A program made the translations under genes and the position numbers. Below, one piece after another: positions 13,006 to 22,515 of a DNA stretch of 64,000 bases (position 1 is its first letter; the number at the start of each line of letters is the position of its first letter). Source of the stretch: Mangifera indica (taxonomy: Eukaryota > Streptophyta > Magnoliopsida > Sapindales > Anacardiaceae); the NCBI RefSeq assembly GCF_011075055.1, contig NC_058146.1:10155820-10219819 (forward strand). The letters are read 5' to 3'. Under the pieces are notes generated by a model. That model had not been told where the DNA came from. It saw only the letters and a program-made list of their open reading frames with translations, and did no database searches.

Positions 13006-14518
13006 AATTTAAAATATCTCACTTAAGACACATAATCAAAAGTTCACTATATTTCCAATTATCTCCCGTGACTCAAATGATTGACATTTTAAAATTCAAT
13101 CCAATTATACCAATATTAATTCTAAATGAGAATTTTACTAAATTTTACCAATCTTAGAATTCTTATATTTGACAATTATAAAATGTGATACAACAAATAC
13201 ATCACTATTATAACTAAGACCATTTAATCAACCTGTACCATACTTACAGTTACTTTATTCATGATAAAGTCTCAATGAAATTTACGGTAGGTCAAATACC
13301 TTGCATTTCGTTAATTTAGGAATAACATCAAAGCAGTGGGTTTTCTCACATACATTACTATGCGTTACTCTTAAGCAAACTATAATGTATTCATACAATC
13401 CCAAAGTTTTTAAAATTTTTGTTCCGAACAAGATCATTAATTACGAGGTTAATGGTCATATATGAATATGAATAAACTACACATTACCTTTTTTCCAATT
13501 AAAAGAGTACGACTTATCTTTAAGTCTGAATCTTTATTGTATATATAGTCTCAAAATGCATCATGAGATTATCATATGATCATATCTTATACTAAATGTG
13601 ATGGTACCGAGTCAACAAGCTTGCATGAATTAGAAGCATGTGTTTTGAAACATCGATATGTGTTTTCATGAGCCAAAATGAGGTATTACATGTCATTATG
13701 CATTGTAGGACCTATAAAATATATTCTACATATAGATACAAGCACAACACAACTACCATGTGTTAGAAAATAGGTTTCATGTGCCAAAACACGTAAGAAA
13801 TAGTAGATTATATGTTGTCATACACCAAAACATGGCCTTACTCACCTTCATGATTTGAAATAGCACTTGCACACAGGGTCAAGTGCCAAGGATAAGCCAC
13901 ACATGCTGCCATGTGCTGGGAGAAGTCTCTCATGCGTTAGTGGACTATTATTGACTAGTGTTGACCAATTATTGTTGACTGATCAACTGACATGAATAGG
14001 TGTTGATTAGTTTGTGATCAACCTGATTGACCATAGGTTGACCTACTGACTAGCGAATTTGGATGATCCGTTGACCAAACGAGTTTCCCAACTTGATTGT
14101 AACCTGAATTCACAAGATAAACCCTAATTTTTGGCCATTTCAATTGGTCACCTTTTGACAATCTTCTGGCAACAAAACCTTATGGCTTTTATAACTCTTA
14201 TGTTGATCGTCTTACTTAGACCAACAACAGTTGCCCACATCATCAGAATCTAACAAAACGGTGACGAGAAGAACATAACTTGGGTCTCGGTTTTCTAATG
14301 ATTTTGGCTATATTTTAATGCGATTTCAAAACCAAATCATGTAACACATATCCAAACTATATTCTAACATGTATCAAGTATTAATTTCATGCAACTTGGT
14401 AGAATTTAATTTGTGCCCAAAATATGAATTTGAACCAATTTTCAATTAAAAATCACATAATCCAAAATTTAATTTCACAGATTACATGGCATATGCACAA
14501 CCTATGCTCTGATACCAA

Positions 14519-14894
14519 TGTTTGAAAATTTAAAGCATATCAAATTGAATTCTGTGAATTATAGAAAACATAAATTATGTACCTAGATTTTCAATTCTAT
14601 TCATGTTGTTGATTTGAACATGCTCCAAAGGTCTGACATGAGTCAATTTCCATGACCCTATTTGCCAAGTATTGCATTTCAATCGAGAGTCTTTGGTTTC
14701 CTATGTTTCAGTAGTCTGCCTGGGAAGAAGATAAGAGAATTTTTCTCTTCTACAAAAAAATGTGTACCTCACCTTGGGGAGGTAGTTTTGGACATATTTA
14801 TAAGTATCCAACTACCCTCCAACTTCCAGGTAATTGCCTTGACAGTTTTAAGCATTCGGATCGGGTCAACCCATCATGGGTGGACTTGGATCCA
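14519..14894 (-). repeat. 5' LTR of copia element 1
   Basis: In plus orientation it starts TGTTTGAAAATT and ends GGATCCA, 376 bp. On the minus strand its 3' end abuts TTGGTATCAGAGC, which fixes the boundary to the base. Confidence 0.88.
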
Positions 14895-14939
14895 ATAGTA
14901 TACATGCTAGAGATAATGAAATTTAAATGATGACATGTT

Positions 14940-15330
14940 TAATATAACGTATTTGATTTTTTTTTAAAACTAAACTCATAGCATCTTGCACAATTAAATT
15001 CATTATGTGACATGCACATCTAAGATAAAATGGTCTTCCTTCAAATGGTAAATTTAAATGGTTCAACATTAAGTCAACTACTTTATCATTATATTTTGCA
15101 TTATCAAATATAATTGAAAATATAGACTTGTTAATTTTATATTCATTAAAAAAGTTGGCTAATGCTTAATAAACAGTGACACTATAATGAAAATGTTTTA
15201 ATGCAATATCTTTTTCGCATAACTGTTAGTCAAAATAAATATAATGGACAATTGCGCAAATATATCCTAACTCCTTATTATTTGTCTAATATTGATTTAG
15301 TTGAACACATTTTGTTTAGCCGAATTGTTT
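14940..15330 (-). pseudogene. hAT transposase fragment (catalytic part)
   Basis: The minus strand gives IALKHFHYSVTVY, then IFSIIFDNAKYNDKVVDLML and FYLRCACHIMNLIVQDA. The last is the diagnostic hAT motif (F-H-V-R-C-A-C-H-I-L-N-L-I-V-Q-D), and the DNA in IFDNA corresponds to a catalytic-region D-N-A-S. Stops occur upstream. The fragment lies just outside the 5' LTR of copia element 1, and the next transposase segment continues beyond the other LTR at 6740. Confidence 0.8.
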
Positions 15331-15339
15331 AAACTTGAT

Positions 15340-16289
15340 TAATTTTTATGTAGTTGAACTTCTTTTGATGAAATGAAATGGTAAATGTTCATTTATGGAA
15401 ACATCGATATTGTGTTTGAGTTTGGGTTTGAGTTTAAATATTATTGATATGATGGCTACAATGAATATATCTTGATGTGTAGAATGAATATATATGTACA
15501 ATGGATATGATTGATATATGGATGGTTGTTGATGCATACTTCTCCTTTTTTATTTATGACAAAAAAAGGGAGAAAGAATTGATGTGTGTTACATGCAAAA
15601 TACAAAATGGTATCTAAAAATTGTGTTACTTTGAATGGTATAAAAAGGATGCATTAATATGAATGTTAATAAAATGTTGATGAAATGGCATTAAAATTGC
15701 ATTGATAATGTTACACAACATACTTGGTAATTGATTAACAATGAATTGACATGAAAACTTGGTAAACAAAAGTAAACAATATGACTTAAAGTGCTTTAAA
15801 ACGTTATAAATAGGGGGAGTATATAGGCATTTTGATAGGGAAAGTTTTTAAATAAAAAATGGCCAAATCAATTGCATTTTTCAAATGTTTAATTTGTTTT
15901 GTAAACTTTTTTTTGCCATCAATCAAAATAGGAGAGATTGTTAGACCCCTAAATATTTTGATGATAACAAAAACAATGTTAAAATCACTAATTTATCAAA
16001 AGCATGACTAAGGTCATGACCAATTTGGAAAAAACTTGAAAATGTATGCATCAAGGTAATGCACGATCGTGCACCTACGGTGCATGCCAATGCATAGTTG
16101 AATTTAAAGTTGTGCATGCAAAAGTACAAGAGCATGCATGGATCCCATTTGTGTCTCTAGAATTTTTGGGCTTCAACATGCACTTCATATATAAGACCAA
16201 TCACAAGCAAAGTATTCTCGTGCAACAAATCTTGTTCATGCCTTAATTAAAGTCAACATGGGATTTTGGTCAAGGTTCATGCACAATTG
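15340..16289 (+). repeat. Second copia-type remnant with polypurine tract and LTR start
   Basis: Non-coding DNA with GGGGGAGTA-type text near 15814 and a purine run AGGAGAGAT directly before TGTTAGACCCC (15939). This is the usual junction between internal region and 3' LTR in plant copia elements. The text TTTTGATGATAACAAAAAC just after the junction is also typical of such LTRs. The LTR's far end cannot be placed, because other LTR sequence takes over at about 16290. Confidence 0.45.
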
Positions 16290-16703
16290 AAGTCATTGAT
16301 TATGATTTAATGACCATGTGACTTATCGTTATTTGGTCATGTTTGAAAAATGATTCTTTAACTGTTAATCCATACTAATACTGTAATAACATGATCATTA
16401 TCATCACTCACACTAATGTCATATCATTTCATTCAACGGAGATATTTGATATGTCTATTATATGATATAATTACCCAAGTTATGTCATGTTCATAGGGAA
16501 CAATTTGATAATTCAGTTTGTATATTAAGTGAGTCATCCAAACAATTCACATACATACTTTATATCATCACAAATAAAAAAAAAAACTTATGTAAATGAA
16601 CAGAAAGATTACTTCTTTTATTAATAATTCACATAAATATACAAACAAGATTAAAATGCCCATAGAACTGACAACACAAATAGTTATTAGGTCATACACT
16701 AAC
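16290..16703 (-). repeat. Partial LTR of the copia element 2 family
   Basis: The 414 bp from GAAGTCATTGATTATGATTT to ACACTAACA match the distal parts of the LTRs at 47.88-48.29 and 60.55-60.96 kb (e.g. TATGATATAATTACCCAAG, GACTTATCGTTAT). The CACTAACA end corresponds to the LTR terminus in those copies. The other end is cut off, so this is a truncated solo LTR fragment. Confidence 0.75.
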
Positions 16704-17110
16704 AGTCTCGTATTTTTATTTGATCATATATGAAACTGGACATTTTCCCTATGTGCCCGAAATTGCTTGTATCTCTTGTTACACTGGCATTGGAACCAAT
16801 AAATCACGATCGAGTGAAAGCAATTTGTTTTTGTCCTTTAAGCTAGCGTGGAATTTTTTTACAATAATCAGTAATATGTCAATGAAGATGTCCTATGCCA
16901 CTCATACTTGCATATGTCAAACATGAACCGCAATGTTTACACACTACTCGATGAATTACTTTTCTTCGATCGTTTCTTGTATTTGTTCGAAATAATCCCA
17001 CACCATAGGCTTTTGCTTTATTTTTCTCTTTGTTGAACCTGTGGCTATCCTACTTTCACCACTTAGTGTTCTACCTATTCTACATTGATCATCAATAATA
17101 TCATTAGCAT
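16704..17110 (-). pseudogene. hAT transposase N-terminus with BED zinc finger
   Basis: Minus-strand frames read TKRKIKQKPMVWDYFEQI and, after a frameshift, VVCKHCGSCLTYAS followed by GIGHLH-stop-HI. Together they form a BED finger: aromatic W/F, C-x2-C, then H-x3-H. Such fingers start plant hAT transposases. The segment fits upstream of the catalytic fragment at 14.94-15.33 kb, and an LTR fragment and another remnant separate them. A TATA-like site lies upstream at 17384-17377. Confidence 0.6.
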
Positions 17111-17376
17111 TAGCATGATAATAGTCAAATTGATTGAAATCATTTGACCTTAGATCTATTTGTAAAATATTTTTGATAAATTAAGTTATAACCAAAAATT
17201 ATAATTAATTAACGAAATTGAAAAGAAAATGAAATTATAAACACAAAAAATTATTGTTTGCGAATTCAAAGAGTTTCAAAAAGAGAGTTGATGAGAGAAT
17301 ATGAGATTGAAAATAATGAAAGATTAAAAGATTGAAAGTATGAGTGTATATGAAATTTGGAAAAGGAGGAGGGGGG

Positions 17377-17384
17377 TTTATATA
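17377..17384 (-). promoter_or_regulatory. TATA box of the hAT element (inferred)
   Basis: The minus strand reads TATATAAA followed by CCCCCCTCCTCC, about 270 bp upstream of the BED-finger coding remnant. Plant hAT genes commonly have such a TATA box in front of a pyrimidine-rich leader. There is no experimental support. Confidence 0.35.
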
Positions 17385-17427
17385 GAAAAATTGAAATGAA
17401 AAAACAATATTCTTTTTCTTTGCAAAT

Positions 17428-20400
17428 GGTTATATTTGTTTGTGTAAGCTGTCTTGGAGTCATATAGGGTGATCGACTAATCACGCAAATCCAAGATCCC
17501 AACGACCCAATCAACATAATCAAAGTTTATAGGGATGAAAACCTATAAACATTGAGAAATTATAATAGATACATGTGTTATATATAAATAAATTATAATG
17601 AAAACACGTATATACAATACCCTATCAACCTCCCTCCATGGTTTGTCAAACAAACCAGGGGTGTAATCCACCTTTACAATCTTTGTGAATAGCTCCGCCA
17701 CTTATACCCATCCAATGGTGCGGTACTCCAACTTTTATATACCATCCTGATATGTCTCACGAAGAATGTGTGGGTCATATAACTCTGTGGGACGATGACT
17801 TATTGCTCGTGTTGGCACCAAGAAAGAATCTACATGCTGAAATGCATATAGAACATGAATTGTATTATGTTTTAATGAATATATAAAACATTTAGTCAAA
17901 GTCAATGGATATAGACCACTTAAATCATTGGTCAGCCACTTATGCAACCTAGCAACTGTGTGTCAAAAGGTAGATTTAGACTTCGCTCTTATGTAATAAA
18001 CCTTATGGTTGTCAGATTTTACAACTCTAGTTTACCATGTGAGGAAAGATTCCTCATGCTTTGCAACAGAGAATGGAATGGTCTGAATATATCGTTTCAC
18101 CCTCGATTTGATTGGATTTGTGTACGGAGAGAGAACAAGCATACCTTTCTAGATGACTCTACCATGAGCAGTTCGCAACAACTGAAAAATTAGATAAAAT
18201 TGTTAATTTAGTATTTCATCTTAATTAACAAATACAATCAAATAGGTTAATGTTACCTTCTTGATGTACGACAGAGGAGGTTTGGCGAGGGAATCCTTCA
18301 TTGTTGTCATGTCAACCATTCGTATCCCTGAGATAGACTAGAGAAGTAATTTAATATTATCAATGGTCAATATATCTAAAAAAATACAAATTATAATAGA
18401 TATACCTCATTTTGCTCTCCTTGTGAAATAACCTCGAGTAACTCGTCCCCTAGTGAACTAATATCAATAACCCTTTTGCTCGTGTTAGAGATCTTAACAA
18501 TTAACCACCATTGTTCATCTTGAAATGAAGAAAAAACAATTTAAATATACATAATAATATTTAACTTCATTTAACTGATTGAATAACAATAATCTACGCT
18601 ACCTCCATGGTCAGGGAAAGTATACATAGAGAACTTTCAATTGATACCCCCTCATAACTAGTAGCCTATATCTATATTAATAACAAATTGTTCAATGACA
18701 TTTCATATAAAATATATTAACAACAATTAATTACAAATCTCATGTAGGGGAGGTGATGGAATTAAAGGGTCGACCAATACCTCCTTATGCCAATACCCTG
18801 TACGAATATTAATAATAAATTGTTCAATGAAATTTCATATAAAATATACTAATAACAATTAATTACAAACCTCAAGTGGGGGAGATGATGAAATCAAACG
18901 GCCAAAGGGTTAGGGCTTTCTAACACCATTATAAGTATCCTGTACGAAGTTAATATATATATTAGATAAACAGGTTAATATGATTTATAGAACGAATAAA
19001 TAAAATGTGGCTTTATCACCTAATCGACGATATCTAATTATGTATGCGTCATGATGTCTTCCAAATGACTCATACAATCCTTTAATTGAGACTTCTGCTC
19101 TTGCAAAACAGACATCCAATCCCATAATGAAGAAATCTTGCCTAATATCATATTGCCTTAGTTGGCTAATGCAACATCTAAGGGGTACATAATGGGTGAT
19201 GCAGTTGATAGGCACTCGTGCATTAGGTGCTCGATAGCAACGTCTTGAATGCCATCTTAGTGGTTGAGGTCTCAACAACAAGATATGTAGTATGCTCAAT
19301 AACAGAGGGCTGAACATCAATAGGTGTCTTAAGACTAGAGGCTTGAATATCCATAGGTGGTATAACTGGAGAAGCTCCATCTTCTGTTGAGGAGGATGAC
19401 GATGACTGGGGATCCAATATACCTATGTAGGCAATAATGTCAGTATACCATCATGTAGTCTCCTCAATCGGTGATGGTTAGAGTGAGAAATTAACATCAT
19501 CCTACTTGTTCATATATATAATTAAACATATTTACATTAATCAATAAATCAGTCAACTAATCAATTAACAATTACATACCTTATCACCGATGAATATAAT
19601 TCCCATATAACTCAATCTAAGAATATCTCTCTTATGGCACCTAAACATCTAAAGAAACACATCAATAGAAACCAAGTCCACCTAATTATACAAGGTGTTG
19701 ATCATCTCATATATCTAATACTATAATGTAAAATATTAATGTTTATATTCAATTAATAATTTTTTCCCTGACAATAAATATATATACTTAACAAATATAC
19801 ATTTACTTGGAATGCTAGCGGGAATCATATATATCATATTTATGCATGTCTGGCATCTGACTTGAGTAGATTTTGTCACTCGCCTAACTCATGGACACAT
19901 ATGCCATTTCCCATACCAGAACACCTTACGATAAGGAATTAAAACCGTTCAAATGATTGACCAGCTGGAGATAATCTACAAATATTTTTTTTCATTTATC
20001 GTTCTCCAGTAACACTATATGAAAGTAATACAATAGGGTCATTTTGATGACATCGATATCGTCATCCCCTAATGACCTTGTCAAGAAAACTCACTCCAAA
20101 TTATGATATTACACTTTTTGAAATCCCCGAAAATAGGTATCTCGAATCCTATCTTCAAATTCTTATGGAATATATGATGAAAGAGCAGTGATTTGATTGA
20201 ATGGTAACTTTGTCATAAGTGCAAACTCAAATGGGATAAATCTCATATCAACCCTATTAATCATAAACCAAAACTCACTTCTCCTTAATTCCTGACACAA
20301 CTGTCGCAACATGAATGAATGCACCAACACTCCATTAAATCTTGTATAAGGTAATTGGAGCAAATGCATAAAACAGCTCATTTCAAACAACCATAACTGT

Positions 20401-20560
20401 GTCTGTGTCAATGTTGATTTAATTTTGGATATTGCGATTCACTGAACACGAAAAGTAACCTCTGCTCAAAAGTGTTGTGCCTCATCGGAGATTTTTAATT
20501 CGCTATTCTCATATTTTCTTTTATGGGAAATATGCTGTAAAAAAGAAATTATTATCATGA
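17428..20560 (-). pseudogene. DUF1985 / Ulp1-like protease transposon gene, decayed
   Basis: Read on the minus strand. At about 20.54-19.85 kb a DUF1985-like region reads SCFMHLLQLPYTRFNGVLVH, then SEFWFMINRVDMRFIPFEFA, ALMTKLPF, and downstream DDDIDVIKMTLLYYFHIVLL. A proline/serine-rich spacer follows near 19.4 kb. At about 18.2-17.43 kb a C48 (Ulp1/SENP)-like region reads HKWLTNDLSG, IHVLYAFQHVDSFLVP, GLFDKPWREVDRVL and DWVVGILDLRD-stop-SITLYDS. The usual H-W of the catalytic histidine is D-W here, and many stops break the frame. DUF1985 plus C48 protease genes are cargo of plant Mutator-like elements. It has no role today beyond being a fossil. Introns are likely but not resolved. Confidence 0.68.
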
Positions 20561-20624
20561 CAAAGTTGATAAGAAGTTCAGAAAAAACATACATAAAATT
20601 AAAAACAAAAATAAAAAACAGACC

Positions 20625-21600
20625 TCAAATTTGAAAACTACAAGTAGAAAAACCTTAGAATGACAAACATTGAAAAATTGATTTGAAATTTAAAAACTAC
20701 ACGGCGAAAAACCTTATAATAAAAATACTCAAAAATTGATTTGAAATTCGAAAATTATACATCGAAATATCCTAAAATGATAAACACCAAAAAACTAACC
20801 TAAAATTCGAAAACTTCATGTCAAAAAATCTAAGAATGGCAAATACCAAAAAACGGGTCTAAAATTCAAAAACTACATATAGGAAAACCATAGAGATGAC
20901 AAAAATTGAAAAACATATTTAAAATTCGAAAACAGCATGTTGAAATACCTTAGAATAAAAAAAAAACTAAAAAATCAACCTAAAATTCAAAAACTACACA
21001 TCGAAATACCTTAAAATGATAAAAATAAAAAATGAACTTGAAATTCGAAAACTACATGTCTAAATACCCTAAAATTACAAATACCAAAAACTGACTTAAA
21101 ATTCGAAAAATATATGTCCAAAAACCTTAAAATGACAATCATCGAAAAATAGACATGAAAATTGAAAACTACAAGTCAAAATATCCTAAAATTACAAAAA
21201 CAAAAAAATTGATTTGAAAGTTGAAGACTTCACATTGGAACTGTAAAAATGGCAAAATAAAAAAAGATGATCTGAAATTCAAAAACTAAATATTGAAAAT
21301 CTCTAAAATAATAAATAGTTAAAAATGGACCTAAAATTCAAAAACGACAAGTCGAAATACTCTAAAATGATAAAAGTTGAAAAATAAATTTGAAAATTGA
21401 AAACCACACATTAAAAAAAACCTAGGAATGATAGAAATAGAAAAATTGACATTAAATTTGGAAAATACATATAAAAAAACCCTAAAGTAACAAAAATCGA
21501 AAAATTGACCTATGAATCATAAAAATTGAAAAGCAAACTTGAAATTCGAAAACTACACGTTGAAAACCCTAAAATGAATAAAATCAAAAAATGAATATGA
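20625..21600. repeat. Minisatellite array, about 57-60 bp period
   Basis: About 16-17 diverged tandem units. Each contains a core like AAATTCGAAAACTACA, then TGTCGAAATACC, then CTAAAATGA and a CAAAAA-rich tail. The sequence is strongly strand-biased (purine/A-rich on plus). It lies between the Ulp1-type remnant and the otubain promoter, and no ORF spans it. Confidence 0.85.
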
Positions 21601-22515
21601 ACAAAATCAGTTTTCCCCCTAATCTATTTTTTATTTTCCAATAGGTCCTAAAGTTTCAAAAAAGATCAATCCCCCTCGAATTTCCCCTGGTTCCCAGAGA
21701 ACCCCCTAGTGTTACTATTCAAAATACCCCAAGTCGCTCGGAGTGCTCACTAATTGAATTTTCGTATTTCCTCCCCTCCCCTGTGGCTTTGACCCAACCC
21801 ATGGGAGATTTTATCTACTTTGGGGATTCCCAAGGTCCCTTAAGATGTATTGTCGATCAAAAGTATGGATTTTCTGACAAAAAAATTATCATTTCAGCCC
21901 ATATATCAACAATAATTAAATCTAAACCTAGTTTAACAAAATATCCCTAAACAAATTCAACAAAAACAAGCAAAAATAAACACATTTTATGCATTCTTAA
22001 AAACGAAACCCTAAAACTACTAACGCTTAGAATCTTCAACAAATCGAAAAACTCTAAACAATAAAATGATTTAAACAAGACAATGGATGAAATACTAATC
22101 TTCTTTGTCATTTTCGTCACTGGATAATTCAAAAAATACCAAAAAATATCTGAAGAAGTCGAGGGGCCTTTAAACTTGGGAGCCTTAGGTTTTCCTCTAA
22201 ATTCTAACACTGAATTCGTGGGAAATTTGGGCGGGTTATGAAATTTTTTTGTTTATATATAAGCGCATTTTAGTAAATAGGGCATTTTTGTGTAATGTTT
22301 AAATTTTGGGATAAATTTCTTTGAACCCTAATATTTAGGACAATTATTTAACATCCATCATAACTTGGAGGAACGCTTTGCTATTTAATTATATTTCAGG
22401 GGAAACAAAGTTATAACTAACCAATAGTTCACCGAAACCGAGACGACGATTCCTCACCTAAACTACTACATTTGGTTTCGATCACTCAGAGAGACCGCAT
22501 AACAAACCCTTCACC
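21601..22515. other. Upstream region and probable promoter/leader of the otubain gene
   Basis: The first part (21.6-21.9 kb) has CCCCC/GGGG-containing text (e.g. TTTTCCCCCTAATC, AATCCCCCTCGAATTTCCCC) that looks like a transposon end. From about 22.2 kb the DNA carries the likely core promoter: a TATATATAAG run at 22253-22262, and a leader from about 22.4 kb reaching the ATG at 22516. There is no other gene. Confidence 0.4.

Larger units (their letters stand above)
6741..14894 (-). mobile_element. Ty1/copia LTR retrotransposon, full-length but decayed
   Basis: Two 376-bp LTRs (6741-7116 and 14519-14894) bracket 7.4 kb of internal sequence. On the minus strand the 5' LTR is followed at once by TTGGTATCAGAGC (14518-14506), the initiator-Met tRNA primer site. 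The 3' LTR is preceded by a GAGAGAGAGAC polypurine tract (7117-7130). Internal order on the minus strand is gag region, protease (about 11.3 kb), integrase region, then reverse transcriptase and RNase H (about 9.6-8.2 kb), which is the copia order. Stops and frameshifts are everywhere. A Mutator-type MITE sits inside at 12268-13005. Candidate flanking TATAC motifs lie next to both ends, but one is three bases from the LTR. Confidence 0.88.

Noticed and set aside
18985..19417. Two overlapping minus-strand open frames as separate genes
   Set aside because: They sit between the DUF1985 and Ulp1-like parts of the same decayed transposon gene and have no own start or family.
20625..21600. Possible CRISPR-like array
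   Set aside because: Units are diverged and contiguous with no unique spacers, and the host is a plant; this is a minisatellite.
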